Source: Clostridium sp. | Lineage (GTDB): Bacteria > Bacillota_A > Clostridia > Lachnospirales > Lachnospiraceae | Assembly: GCA_023666975.1 (NCBI GenBank) | Contig: JAMPAW010000034.1 | Span: forward strand, 1-26,954 | Reading direction: 5' to 3' | DNA: 26,954 bases | Part shown: positions 7,491 to 15,449 of the stretch, in pieces | Numbering within the stretch: position 1 is the first letter of the stretch | Layout of the letters: each line of letters opens with the position of its first letter | Translations under genes and position numbers: made by a program | Notes under the pieces: generated by a model | Databases searched by the model: none | The model's input: the letters and a program-made list of their open reading frames with translations, nothing else | What the model was told of the DNA's origin: nothing

Positions 7491-7604
7491 ATGTGGCGTG
7501 TAATGATGAGTTTGTTTAATTCGCTGGGTGTGGCAGGAAAGATTATTATACTGGTTATTCTGTTGATAATATTATTATGCGTTACCCTGTATAATAAAAA
7601 ATAG
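7491..7604 (+). CDS. 37-residue single-pass membrane peptide
   Basis: A small open frame starting MWRVMMSLFNSLG, with one strongly hydrophobic stretch (IIILVILLIILLCVTL, residues 18-33) and ending YNKK. GGAGG at 7480-7484 is 6 bases before the ATG, a near-ideal ribosome site. Such short peptides with one helix and a basic tail are found as type I toxins or as membrane-protein partners; no function is assigned. A 22-codon frame (7435-7503) overlaps its beginning in another frame and could be a leader or a gene remnant. Confidence 0.45.
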   Translation: MWRVMMSLFNSLGVAGKIIILVILLIILLCVTLYNKK

Positions 7605-7650
7605 AACCGCAGATTTTGAAAAATCAGAGCAGAAATGCCGGGACAAATCC

Positions 7651-7679
7651 TTTACAAAGCAGAAAATAAAAGGCATAAT
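7651..7679 (+). promoter_or_regulatory. Promoter of the polyphosphate phosphotransferase operon
   Basis: TTTACA at 7651-7656 and CATAAT at 7674-7679, spacer 17 bases, 35 bases before the 84-aa gene. Confidence 0.55.
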
Positions 7680-7714
7680 AGAGATAGAAGAGTCAAACGG
7701 ATAGGAGGGATATG

Positions 7715-7969
7715 ATGAATGAGGAATTGAATATGTCAGTGTCGCCTATTTGTGTGAAAGAGGGCAAAAAGTATGCTTACATAATGTTTTCAGATAAGGT
7801 AAGAACGGCGGAGGGAATTATTCCGGATTGCCGGATTATAAAAAACAATGGATTCTTGGAGGATGAGGTAAGTCAGTTGGAGGCATATATGGAACGGAGC
7901 CTCCCTGAACTGAAAAAACTTGCCGCAGGGCAGAACGCATTTAATGCCATGAGAAAGGAGAGGTGCTGA
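7715..7969 (+). CDS. Conserved-looking 84-aa protein of unknown function
   Basis: Small soluble protein of 84 residues. It has strands in KKYAYIMFSD and IIPDCRIIKNNG, then a helix EDEVSQLEAYMERSLPELKKLA. I do not recognise a named domain. Two ATGs are adjacent (7712 and 7715); the second has the better 6-base gap to AGGAGG (7703-7708). Its stop overlaps the start of the next gene by one base (TGATG), so it is translationally coupled to the polyphosphate:AMP phosphotransferase. A functional link with that enzyme is inference from the overlap. Confidence 0.75.
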   Translation: MNEELNMSVSPICVKEGKKYAYIMFSDKVRTAEGIIPDCRIIKNNGFLEDEVSQLEAYMERSLPELKKLAAGQNAFNAMRKERC

Positions 7970-9438
7970 TGTTAAAGGAGTGGAGTAAGAGCGAGAAACC
8001 TTCAGATGAGGAATTGGAGAGACGTCTTGATGAGGCCAGGGAAAAACTGGAAGCGAGGCAGATTGCCGTCAAGGAAAAGAAGCTTCCCGTGCTGATACTT
8101 TTAGAGGGCTGGGGTGCAGCGGGAAAAGGCAGTGTGCTCGGAAAAATTATCCGCAATATGGACCCGCGTTTCTTTAAGGTTGAGGCGATGAAAAGACCTA
8201 CCGATGAGGAAAAGAGAAAACCGTTTTTGTATCGTCACTTTGTGAAGATTCCGGAAGCGGGCAAATTTGTCTTTTTTGACGGCGGCTGGATGGACGAGGT
8301 TACCAGGGAGTATGTGCGTGGTGGAATGAAAGAGAAACAATACCATAAGCGTATCCGAAGTGTCCGCAATTTTGAACGGCAGTTGACGGATAACGGTTAT
8401 CTGGTGATGAAATTCTTTTTTCATATCAGCCAAAAGGAGCAGGCGGAGCGTATTGATTCACTGATGGCAGACAAAAATACCAAATGGCGTATAGGAGAAG
8501 AGGATATTTGGCAAAATACACACTATGACCAATATATGCAGGTGTATGACCGGTATCTTTTTGATACGAATCAGTCTGGTGCACCGTGGTATCTTATCGA
8601 TTCACAAAATAAGAAATGGGCAGAGCTGCAGGTGTTGGAAACCATGATTAGCGGAATTGATGTTGCGCTGGTCAACAGCCGGGTGGCAGCACCGGTTTTG
8701 CAAAATACATTTCCGTTGAATCCGATTCCGAAGTTAGCGGAGATTGTTTTGGAGGATAAGAGGCTGACAGATGAGGAGTACCGCAAGGAATTGAAAGCAT
8801 GTCAGAAAAAACTCAGGAATCTGCACAATGAATTGTACCGCAAAAGAATACCCGTTGTCATTGCCTATGAGGGCTGGGACGCAGCGGGAAAGGGCGGTAA
8901 TATCAAGAGAATTGCATCGGCGCTGGACCCGCGCGGTTACGAGGTGCACCCGATAGCCAGTCCGGAGCCTCATGAAAAAGCAAGACATTATTTGTGGAGA
9001 TTTTGGAACCGTCTGCCCAAGGACGGACATATTGCGATTTTTGACCGCACATGGTATGGACGGGTCATGGTAGAGCGGCTGGAAGGATTTTGCAGTGAGA
9101 ATGACTGGCAGCGTGCGTATAACGAGATGAATGAGTTTGAAAAGGAACTGTCGGATTGGGGTGCGGTCGTTATCAAATTCTGGGTGCAGATTGACAAGGA
9201 AACGCAGCTGGAACGGTTTACGCTGCGTCAGAATACTCCGGAGAAGCAATGGAAGATTACGGACGAGGACTGGAGAAACAGGGAAAAATGGGATATGTAT
9301 GAGGAAGCAGTGGACGAGATGCTGCAAAAGACGAATACGACCTATGCACCTTGGTATGTACTGGAATCGAATGATAAAAAGTATGCACGAATTAAAGCAT
9401 TGAAGACCGTGATTAAGGAAATTGAGAAAAAATTATAG
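7969..9438 (+). CDS. pap: Polyphosphate:AMP phosphotransferase (two-domain PPK2)
   Basis: Cytosolic PPK2-family kinase of 489 residues, the length of the fused two-domain class that makes ADP from AMP and polyphosphate. Domain 1 (about 25-245) has a P-loop at Gly47-Ser55 (GWGAAGKGS) but the position of the catalytic Asp is Gly49, and the Walker B region reads FFDGGWMDEV, lacking the usual Asp-Arg pair. Domain 2 (about 280-489) is canonical: GWDAAGKGG (302-310), Asp304, and FDRTWYGR with Asp359-Arg360. So only domain 2 should be catalytic, as reported for this class. Start is ATG 7969 with AAAGGAG 8 bases upstream; the GTG at 7963 is too close. Confidence 0.9.
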   Translation: MLKEWSKSEKPSDEELERRLDEAREKLEARQIAVKEKKLPVLILLEGWGAAGKGSVLGKIIRNMDPRFFKVEAMKRPTDEEKRKPFLYRHFVKIPEAGKFVFFDGGWMDEVTREYVRGGMKEKQYHKRIRSVRNFERQLTDNGYLVMKFFFHISQKEQAERIDSLMADKNTKWRIGEEDIWQNTHYDQYMQVYDRYLFDTNQSGAPWYLIDSQNKKWAELQVLETMISGIDVALVNSRVAAPVLQNTFPLNPIPKLAEIVLEDKRLTDEEYRKELKACQKKLRNLHNELYRKRIPVVIAYEGWDAAGKGGNIKRIASALDPRGYEVHPIASPEPHEKARHYLWRFWNRLPKDGHIAIFDRTWYGRVMVERLEGFCSENDWQRAYNEMNEFEKELSDWGAVVIKFWVQIDKETQLERFTLRQNTPEKQWKITDEDWRNREKWDMYEEAVDEMLQKTNTTYAPWYVLESNDKKYARIKALKTVIKEIEKKL

Positions 9439-9455
9439 CAATCGCTAAATTGCAC

Positions 9456-9484
9456 TTGCACAATTACAGTTGATATGCTAACAT
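9456..9484 (+). promoter_or_regulatory. Promoter of the SCP2 gene
   Basis: TTGCAC at 9456-9461 and TAACAT at 9479-9484 with a 17-base spacer; TGC directly before the -10 box makes an extended -10. It lies 80 bases upstream of the gene. An imperfect palindrome (GATATAACGTTTATC) sits at about 9515-9529 in the leader. Confidence 0.4.
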
Positions 9485-9563
9485 GATAGACACAAATGAG
9501 CAATGAGTTGCATAATAGATATAACGTTTATCTCGAGTTGTATGATAGTGAAAGGAGAAAAAG

Positions 9564-9881
9564 ATGACCTACGAAGAAGTTTTTGAAAAATTCAAGAATC
9601 AGTTTAAAGATACTGATGTGAGCAATGTGAAGGAGCATTTGGCATATCAATTTAATATTACCGGCGAGGGTGAGGGTTCTTTCTATGCCGAGGTGAAAGA
9701 CGGTAAGCTGTATATTGAACCGTATGAATATTATGACCGTGATGCGGCATTTATCTGTTCGGCAGATAATCTGTTTAAGATTGTGTCAGGAGAGTTAGAC
9801 CCGGTCAAGGCATTTACCTTTGGCAAGCTGAAGGTAGAGGGGAATATTGACAAAGCATTGAAGATTAAGGAATTGCTCTAA
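9564..9881 (+). CDS. Stand-alone SCP2 sterol-carrier-type protein
   Basis: Single-domain SCP2-fold protein of 105 residues, the normal size for this lipid-binding fold. Features are the N-terminal helix (MTYEEVFEKFKNQF), strands LAYQFNIT, GSFYAEVKDGKLYIEP and AAFICSADNLFKIVSG, and the typical C-terminal LDPVKAFTFGKLKVEGNIDKAL. No signal peptide, so it is cytosolic. In bacteria these proteins bind hydrophobic ligands of mostly unknown identity. AAAGGAG precedes the ATG. It is convergent with the hydrogenase-like gene and shares a terminator with it. Confidence 0.9.
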   Translation: MTYEEVFEKFKNQFKDTDVSNVKEHLAYQFNITGEGEGSFYAEVKDGKLYIEPYEYYDRDAAFICSADNLFKIVSGELDPVKAFTFGKLKVEGNIDKALKIKELL

Positions 9882-9910
9882 AGAATGATACCGAATTAGA
9901 ACAGAAAGTG

Positions 9911-9940
9911 AAAGGCTGGGAAAGAGTTCCCAGCCTTTTT
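9911..9940. terminator. Bidirectional intrinsic terminator
   Basis: Perfect 12-bp inverted repeat, AAAGGCTGGGAA (9911-9922) and TTCCCAGCCTTT (9927-9938), around AGAG. T runs on both strands (TTTTT on plus, TTT on minus). It sits between the convergent SCP2 and hydrogenase-like genes and serves both. Confidence 0.9.
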
Positions 9941-9941
9941 G

Positions 9942-11900
9942 TCAGATATTGCTTTTCTCAAGTGTTTCCAGTTTTTTCTTAATCTCATTGGACGAATCCA
10001 AAATGGTGGTAACGGAAGCGGCTATCTCCTCCGATGAAGCTGCCAGATTCTGCGTCCGTTCGTTGACGGTAGTAATGATATCTTTCAGCTTGTGTGTAGC
10101 CTCTATAATACCGCGGACAGAAGCCAGAATTTTGTCCTGACTTTCATTGCTCCTGCGGGCAGTTGCACTGGATTCACCGGCAAGACTGTTGATTTCCGTG
10201 GCAACTACAGCAAATCCCCGGCCTGCCTCTCCGGCTCTTGCGGCCTCAATGCTGGCGTTCAGTGCAAGCATGTTGGTCTGTGAGGCGATGTTGACAACCT
10301 CCTCGTTGTTCTGTGACAGTTCATCCATGAAGCCGTTGATCTCGTCCATAGAGGTAACCAGATTACTGCAAAATGAAGAAATATTACTGATACGGTCGGA
10401 AATCTCCGAACTCTCTGCCGTGTTTTGCTCGTTGCTGGAAGCCATGTTGTCTACGGATCGATATAGGCTGTCAAATTCCTGATTAATGCTCTGGATTGTC
10501 TCCAATATCAGCTCATGTTGGTTTGCCATTGCGTCCTTGTCATTCTCTAACTGGGTGGCGAGCTGTTCAGCCAGCTCCTTTTCCATCTCTACTTCTTTCT
10601 TAATATAATAGATGCAGTTGCCCTTGTTGTTAAAACCGTTAAAGATGGCATCTGCCATTTGGTTACAGGATTCATAACCACAGCAGGAACAGTTGATGGA
10701 ACGCTCCTCTTTGGTGAATTTCTTCATTTCGTTGAAGATAGCATCGCGCTGTGCAGTAGTCGGATGATTGTATGTACACTGCGCAGAGCGGTCGGTATAT
10801 TTGCGCAAATAATCGTCGAGGTTCAAATGGGCAAACTGTTTGTTTAACTGTTTCAGCCGCTTTGCAGGAGACAGCTTCTTTGACCAGGCGCTCTTTGAAC
10901 TGTTGTTTTTGGAGTCCTCGCGGATTTGCAGCAGATTGATTAACGGGTCATCGGAACTGCCTTTTTCCGCTTCGCAGCCGGTTCCGTATATACAGCCGGA
11001 AGAACAGTTCAGCGCATCAACAAAAAGATAAGGTGTCTGCGATTTGGCAATGCGGTCCTTGTTCCGCTCCAGATAGTGGTACATATGCTTTTCACCTTCC
11101 ATCTGACGGATAAATACGCTTTCCCCCAGAAGCCAGTAGACATTTTCTTTCAGTCCACCCGGCATCGGATAGATGGAACCGAGTCCGTATTCAACTTCGT
11201 CGGATTGCAGTGCACCGGAAATATGGTTTTCACGGACATACTTCATCAAATGGTCAAAAGTGACGTTGTAGGAAATGTATCCCTTGTTGTTCGGGTCGTC
11301 GATTTCCATTTTTTTGGCAATACACGGACTGATAAACGCAAGTTTATCAGAAATGTGCATTTCTTTCTTGGCGTATATCGCAGCGCACATCATCGGGCTC
11401 TGTACCGGAAACAGCTTGGGAAGCAGTTCGGGCAGGTTTCGCTCGATATATCCGACAACGGCAGGACACGGCTGTGAAATACCGCCCAGATAATTATTCT
11501 GCTGGATATAGTTGATATACCCCCATGTGGTGATGTCGGCACCGAAGGAAACGCTGATAAAACGGTTTACTCCCAATTGTTTTAGCCCGCCCAGAACAGA
11601 TTCGTATTCCTTGGGGTAATTTGCCTTAAATGCCGGCGCAATTAAGACGGAAATGGATTCGCCTTTTTTCAAATCGGCAAAAAAACGCTCTGTGTCATCC
11701 CGAAATTCCCGTGCTCCGTGTTCACATACATCAAAGCAGGCACCACAGGCAACGCAGCGGTCACCGTCCACATCAATTCGTTTGGCACCGTCTGTCTCCG
11801 TGGATACGCAGGCACCGATGCAGCTGCAAACGCTGATGCACTTGTTACAGCCGATACACTTTTCATTGGTAAATACTAATGATTCTCCTTGGTTCTTCAT
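9942..11900 (-). CDS. [FeFe]-hydrogenase-like sensor fused to chemoreceptor signalling domain
   Basis: Soluble protein of 652 residues. Residues 1-65 hold two [4Fe-4S] sites (Cys15/18/21/25 and Cys49/52/55/59). Residues about 75-330 form the hydrogenase large-subunit domain with H-cluster-type cysteines: Cys145 (QPCPA), Cys193 (SPCIAKKME), Cys299 and Cys303 (NCSSGC). Residues 404-429 add an Fe-S motif (CSCCGYESC). Residues about 435-652 are a coiled-coil methyl-accepting domain with the conserved hairpin tip (540-570, [17 protein letters not shown]). No membrane helix, so it is a cytosolic receptor. The layout fits sensory group [FeFe] hydrogenases; it probably reports H2 or redox state to CheA/CheW. 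Catalysis is uncertain. AAGGAGAGGG precedes the ATG. Confidence 0.9.
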   Translation of the reverse strand: MKNQGESLVFTNEKCIGCNKCISVCSCIGACVSTETDGAKRIDVDGDRCVACGACFDVCEHGAREFRDDTERFFADLKKGESISVLIAPAFKANYPKEYESVLGGLKQLGVNRFISVSFGADITTWGYINYIQQNNYLGGISQPCPAVVGYIERNLPELLPKLFPVQSPMMCAAIYAKKEMHISDKLAFISPCIAKKMEIDDPNNKGYISYNVTFDHLMKYVRENHISGALQSDEVEYGLGSIYPMPGGLKENVYWLLGESVFIRQMEGEKHMYHYLERNKDRIAKSQTPYLFVDALNCSSGCIYGTGCEAEKGSSDDPLINLLQIREDSKNNSSKSAWSKKLSPAKRLKQLNKQFAHLNLDDYLRKYTDRSAQCTYNHPTTAQRDAIFNEMKKFTKEERSINCSCCGYESCNQMADAIFNGFNNKGNCIYYIKKEVEMEKELAEQLATQLENDKDAMANQHELILETIQSINQEFDSLYRSVDNMASSNEQNTAESSEISDRISNISSFCSNLVTSMDEINGFMDELSQNNEEVVNIASQTNMLALNASIEAARAGEAGRGFAVVATEINSLAGESSATARRSNESQDKILASVRGIIEATHKLKDIITTVNERTQNLAASSEEIAASVTTILDSSNEIKKKLETLEKSNI

Positions 11901-11932
11901 GCAACCCTCTCCTTAATCCACTTGATAAATAA

Positions 11933-11958
11933 AATAGGCGGTTTTGCAGTCACCTATT
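11933..11958 (-). promoter_or_regulatory. Leader hairpin of the hydrogenase-like sensor
   Basis: In the transcript of the minus strand AATAGGTG (11951-11958) can pair with CGCCTATT (11933-11940) around a 10-base loop, one G-U pair. It lies between the promoter and ribosome site and has no T run. It may be an operator or mRNA structure. Confidence 0.35.
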
Positions 11959-11974
11959 AAAAAAGTCTATTACT

Positions 11975-12003
11975 ATAATATAATAAAATTAAAGACAAGT
12001 CAA
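11975..12003 (-). promoter_or_regulatory. Promoter of the hydrogenase-like sensor
   Basis: On the minus strand TTGACT (12003-11998) and TATTAT (11980-11975) with a 17-base spacer, giving a leader of about 65 bases before the ATG. Confidence 0.7.
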
Positions 12004-12096
12004 TCTTCATATTTTGCTAATTTGCTGCAATAAAGCGAAGAGCAGTATTTGGGTGCGGAAAATAAAATTTAAGAAAAATTAGATAAAAATAAAATT

Positions 12097-12146
12097 AAGT
12101 AAATTAAAGTAAATTACTTGAAGTTTTTGTTTAACTGATATATAAT
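12097..12146 (+). promoter_or_regulatory. Promoter of the CE2-lacI unit with upstream repeats
   Basis: TTGAAG (12118-12123) and TATAAT (12141-12146) are 17 bases apart, 44 bases before the CE2 start. Directly upstream is a perfect tandem repeat of AAGTAAATTA (12097-12106, 12107-12116), and before that A-rich tracts at about one per helical turn (from 12056), which resemble an UP element or curved DNA. Confidence 0.6.
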
Positions 12147-12190
12147 TTATAAAAGTAAATGACAGTGTATAATATGGAAGGGATAAGAGT

Positions 12191-13210
12191 ATGATAAAAT
12201 ATCAAATGGAACCTCAAAACGAGAAAATGCTGCGGTGGGAAGGCCGTATCTTAAAACAGGACGGAATCAGTTATCTGGGCTTTACCAATTCCGCCCTTAC
12301 CGTACAGGTGAAAGGCAGCCGGTTAGAGATGTATCTGCTTACCGGGGAGAACGAGGAGGTAAATCAGCCGGGGCTTCGCATTTATGTAGACGGAGTGAAG
12401 ACTTCAGAAATTGTGCTGAAGGAGAGGGAAGGCTGGTATACGATATGTAACCTTGATACAAAAAGTTTACATGAAGTGCGTATCGTGAAAATTACAGAGG
12501 CGGCAATGTCCTATGTAGGAGTTAAGGAAATTCGCATGGCGGAAGGGGAGCTTTGCCCGATAGACGGTGAGGATAACAGGGTGAAAGTGGAATTTATTGG
12601 CGATTCCATTACTTGCGGTTACGGCGTTCACGGAGAGCCGGAGAGCGAGTACACTATCCGGGAGGAAGACGGAGAATGCTGCTATGCCTCGTTTATGGCA
12701 CAGGAGATGAATTGGAATGCCCGCTGGATATCCGCCTCCGGATATGGTATGTATGTGGAATATACGGGTGACCCGGAGAATAATGTACCGAAGCTGTATC
12801 CATATGTGAACTGGTTTGTCAATCCTGATGTCAGGCAGGATATGAAGGAATTCGAGCCACGATATATTTTTATTAATCTGGGAACGAATGATTCCGGCCA
12901 TTTACACAAGGAGGAGATAAGGGAACATTTTTTGAAGGCTTACGAAGAGTTTTTGCAATTGCTTAGGACATGCCACCCGGAATCCGTGATTGTGTGTGTG
13001 TTGGGAACGTTGTGCGAGCAGGTGTTTCCTTATGTGGAGCAGGTGGTAGATAAGGTGAAACAGCAGGGGATGAAAGACGTATATGCCTTTGAACTTCCAT
13101 ATCATAATGTGGAGCTGGACGGGATGGCTTCCATGCACCCGTCGGAGACAACACACAAAAAGGATGCGGAAAGGATACTTGCGTGGATGAAGAATGAGGG
13201 GATTTTGTAG
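12191..13210 (+). CDS. CE2-family acetyl esterase (acetyl-mannan oligosaccharides)
   Basis: Carbohydrate esterase of 339 residues. The CE2 layout is seen: an N-terminal jelly-roll (about 1-118) then an SGNH hydrolase domain. Catalytic Ser139 lies in FIGDSITCGYG, block III is GTND at 231-234, and the catalytic His316 is in MHPS with Asp310 nearby. There is no signal peptide, so it works in the cytosol on imported oligosaccharides. In R. intestinalis the CE2 and CE17 enzymes together strip acetyl groups from mannooligosaccharides, CE2 taking the 3-, 4- and 6-positions; the same role is inferred here from the shared locus. It is followed by the LacI gene 43 bases later. Confidence 0.88.
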   Translation: MIKYQMEPQNEKMLRWEGRILKQDGISYLGFTNSALTVQVKGSRLEMYLLTGENEEVNQPGLRIYVDGVKTSEIVLKEREGWYTICNLDTKSLHEVRIVKITEAAMSYVGVKEIRMAEGELCPIDGEDNRVKVEFIGDSITCGYGVHGEPESEYTIREEDGECCYASFMAQEMNWNARWISASGYGMYVEYTGDPENNVPKLYPYVNWFVNPDVRQDMKEFEPRYIFINLGTNDSGHLHKEEIREHFLKAYEEFLQLLRTCHPESVIVCVLGTLCEQVFPYVEQVVDKVKQQGMKDVYAFELPYHNVELDGMASMHPSETTHKKDAERILAWMKNEGIL

Positions 13211-13253
13211 AGAGGATACCGGAAATAGACTGCTGAAGAGGAGCGTGTGAAGG

Positions 13254-14258
13254 ATGGTAAGAAAACAGGTGACAATGAAAGACGTGGCAACGGAATTGGA
13301 CGTAAGTATTGTTACTGTCTCAAAAGCGTTGGCAGGTAAAGAAGGCGTCAGTGAGTCCTTAAGGGAAAAGATTATCAACAAGGCAGATGAACTGGGCTAT
13401 GTCTTTAAAAGCGGTAAAAAGCAGGAGGGGCAGGGAAGCCAGAACATAGCGTTGTTGATTTCAGAGCGTTTCATTGACGACGGGGATTCCTTCTATTTTA
13501 AGGTTTATCAGAAAATCATTATGAAATTATCGGAAAAAGGATATATTGGTATCCTGGAGATTGTGCGTAGCGAAGATGAGAGCAAGGGGATTCTTCCCAA
13601 TGTTGTGCATATGGATTCCGTGGAGCAGGTTATCGTGATTGGCGAGATGAAGACGGCTTTTTTGGAACGGTTGACGGAAACGGGATTAGGGATTGTGTTT
13701 TTTGACTTTGAAAATGAAGAGTTTGATGTGGACTGCGTGATTGGCGACAGTTCTAACGGAGGCTTTTTGTTGACACGTTATCTGGTTAAGCATGGCTATA
13801 AACGGATTGGTTTTGTCGGTGATTACAAGAGTACCAGAAGTATTCTGGACAGATATATGGGTTACCGCAAGTATCTGATTGCGAAAGACCAGAGCTTTAA
13901 CGAGGAATGGACGATTTTTGACCGTGATGCCAGGGGCAAAATTAAAGAACTGGTGCTTCCTAAGGAAATGCCGGAAGCGTTTGTGTGTAACTGCGATGTG
14001 GTTGCTTACCGTCTGATTGATACGTTGAAAAAAGCGGGATACTCGGTTCCTAATGATATAGCAGTGGTAGGCTATGACGATTATGCGGATCAGATTCCGG
14101 AGGGGATTGAGCTTACGACATACCGGGTGAATACGGACGAGATGATTCGCCAGTGCATACATATTGTAGAACGCCGTGTGCGTAACCGGAATTACCGCCG
14201 GGGTACTACAGTAGTTTATGGTGATTTGATTGAGCGGAAAACGGTCAAAAATATTTAA
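13254..14258 (+). CDS. LacI-family repressor of mannan genes
   Basis: Regulator of 334 residues, usual for the family. The N-terminal helix-turn-helix and hinge are clear: VTMKDVATELDVSIVTVSKA (6-25) then VSESLREKIINKADELGY. The remainder is the sugar-binding core (KRIGFVGDYKSTRS, DIAVVGYDDYADQIP, ending TTYRVNTDEMIRQ). It probably binds mannose or mannooligosaccharide and releases DNA. Two matching palindromes at the promoter directly after this gene (14275-14286 and 14309-14320) are the likely operators. GAGGAG stands about 10 bases before the ATG. It appears to be transcribed with the CE2 gene. Confidence 0.93.
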   Translation: MVRKQVTMKDVATELDVSIVTVSKALAGKEGVSESLREKIINKADELGYVFKSGKKQEGQGSQNIALLISERFIDDGDSFYFKVYQKIIMKLSEKGYIGILEIVRSEDESKGILPNVVHMDSVEQVIVIGEMKTAFLERLTETGLGIVFFDFENEEFDVDCVIGDSSNGGFLLTRYLVKHGYKRIGFVGDYKSTRSILDRYMGYRKYLIAKDQSFNEEWTIFDRDARGKIKELVLPKEMPEAFVCNCDVVAYRLIDTLKKAGYSVPNDIAVVGYDDYADQIPEGIELTTYRVNTDEMIRQCIHIVERRVRNRNYRRGTTVVYGDLIERKTVKNI

Positions 14259-14267
14259 ATTAAGGTG

Positions 14268-14296
14268 TTGCATAATTTAGCTAAATGTGCTATTAT
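14268..14296 (+). promoter_or_regulatory. Promoter of the GH130_2-led operon
   Basis: TTGCAT (14268-14273) and TATTAT (14291-14296), spacer 17 bases. The first operator palindrome fills the spacer, so a bound repressor would block RNA polymerase. Confidence 0.7.
14275..14286. promoter_or_regulatory. LacI operator O1
   Basis: Perfect 12-bp palindrome ATTTAGCTAAAT between -35 and -10 of the GH130_2 promoter. A 15-base extension AATTTAGCTAAATGT is repeated at O2 with one change. Operator role is inferred from symmetry, position and the adjacent lacI gene. Confidence 0.65.
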
Positions 14297-14308
14297 TTTG
14301 TTAGCTTA

Positions 14309-14320
14309 ATTTAGTTAAAT
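14309..14320. promoter_or_regulatory. LacI operator O2
   Basis: ATTTAGTTAAAT, one mismatch from O1, centred 34 bp downstream, just after the expected transcription start. The repeat includes flanking bases (AA before, GT after). Confidence 0.6.
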
Positions 14321-14357
14321 GTGGATAAATTACAATAATGTGTTAAAGGAGGGTATT

Positions 14358-15383
14358 ATGTCCAAAGTAAAATTTATCGATGAAAGTGTACTGCCCAATA
14401 TTCCGTGGCAGGACAAGCCGGAGAAGATGGGAGATGCACCTGTCTGGAGATATTCGGAGAATCCGGTGATCGGAAGAAATCCTTTAAAAAACGTTGCAAG
14501 GATTTTCAATTCAGCAGTTATGCCATACGAAGGTAAGTTTATCGGTGTATTCCGTGGCGAACAGGTAAACGGAATTCCGTATATTTACCTCGGACGCAGT
14601 GACGATGCGATTCACTGGCAGTTTGATGAGGAAAAGATTCCTTTTGAAGATGAGAACGGCAAACCGTTTATGCCCAAATATGCTTACGACCCGCGTCTGG
14701 TCAAAGTAGAGGACACCTATTATATTATGTGGTGTACGGACTTTTATGGTGCGGCAATCGGTATGGCGAAGACTACGGATTTTAAGAAATTTGTGCGGGT
14801 GGAGAATCCGTTTATTCCGTTTAATCGGAACGCAGTGTTGTTCCCGAGAAAAATTAACGGTAATTTTGTTATGCTGTCGAGACCGAGTGACAGCGGACAT
14901 ACGCCTTTTGGAGATATTTTCCTGAGCGAAAGCCCGGATATGACCTATTGGGGCAAGCACAGACACGTGATGGGAAAAGGCTCTGAGTGGTGGGAGTCGG
15001 TTAAGATTGGCGGCGGCGCTGCCCCGATTGAGACTACAGAGGGCTGGCTGCTGTTTTACCACGGTGTAAGCGGAACCTGTAACGGTTTTGTATACAGTAT
15101 CGGCGGTGCAATTCTTGATATTGATAATCCGTCGATTGTGAAGTATAGATGTGAGAATTATCTGTTGACTCCGGAAGAGTGGTATGAGGAGCGGGGATTT
15201 GTTCCGAATGTCTGTTTCCCGTGCGCAACACTTCAGGATGCGGCAACAGGCAGGATTGCCATTTATTACGGTGCGGCTGACAGCTATGTGGGCCTTGCGT
15301 TTACGCAGTTAGATGAGATTGTTGATTATATTAAAGAGCACAGTGTTTTGACTGAGCAGGATACGGAAATCGGTATCCGCTAA
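14358..15383 (+). CDS. GH130 mannooligosaccharide phosphorylase (GH130_2 type)
   Basis: Inverting phosphorylase of 341 residues with the GH130 five-bladed propeller. It uses phosphate to release mannose-1-phosphate from the non-reducing end of beta-1,4-mannooligosaccharides. Seen motifs: RIFNSAVMPYEGKFIGVFRG (49-68), the conserved DPR with the proton-donor Asp (111-113, YAYDPRLVKVEDTYYIMW), SRPSDSG and GGGAAPI. No signal peptide, so cytosolic. The shorter form and motif set suggest subgroup 2, compared with the longer GH130_1 enzyme downstream. Start is ATG 14358 with AAAGGAGGG 4 bases before it; an earlier ATG at 14319 lies in operator O2 and has no ribosome site. Substrate length preference is inferred from the family. 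Confidence 0.9.
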   Translation: MSKVKFIDESVLPNIPWQDKPEKMGDAPVWRYSENPVIGRNPLKNVARIFNSAVMPYEGKFIGVFRGEQVNGIPYIYLGRSDDAIHWQFDEEKIPFEDENGKPFMPKYAYDPRLVKVEDTYYIMWCTDFYGAAIGMAKTTDFKKFVRVENPFIPFNRNAVLFPRKINGNFVMLSRPSDSGHTPFGDIFLSESPDMTYWGKHRHVMGKGSEWWESVKIGGGAAPIETTEGWLLFYHGVSGTCNGFVYSIGGAILDIDNPSIVKYRCENYLLTPEEWYEERGFVPNVCFPCATLQDAATGRIAIYYGAADSYVGLAFTQLDEIVDYIKEHSVLTEQDTEIGIR

Positions 15384-15394
15384 ATCTGATGAAA

Positions 15395-15449
15395 GAAGGA
15401 TGAGACTCTGCCTGTTCCCCTCCCTTTGCGGGCAGCTCCTCCTTTTTTT
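15395..15449 (+). terminator. Terminator-like hairpin inside the mannan operon
   Basis: Outer arms AAGGATGAG (15396-15404) and CTCCTCCTT (15436-15444) with one mismatch, and inner arms CTGCCTG (15408-15414) and CGGGCAG (15429-15435) with one G-U pair, joined by a 3-base bulge. TTTTTTT (15443-15449) follows. It stands 12 bases after the GH130_2 stop and 25 bases before the epimerase start, so it should lower downstream expression rather than end the operon, as no promoter is evident after it. Confidence 0.75.

Noticed and set aside
14236..14249. cre-like sequence (CcpA site) at the end of lacI
   Set aside because: Two mismatches to the consensus at important positions and it lies within coding sequence; too weak to list as a feature.
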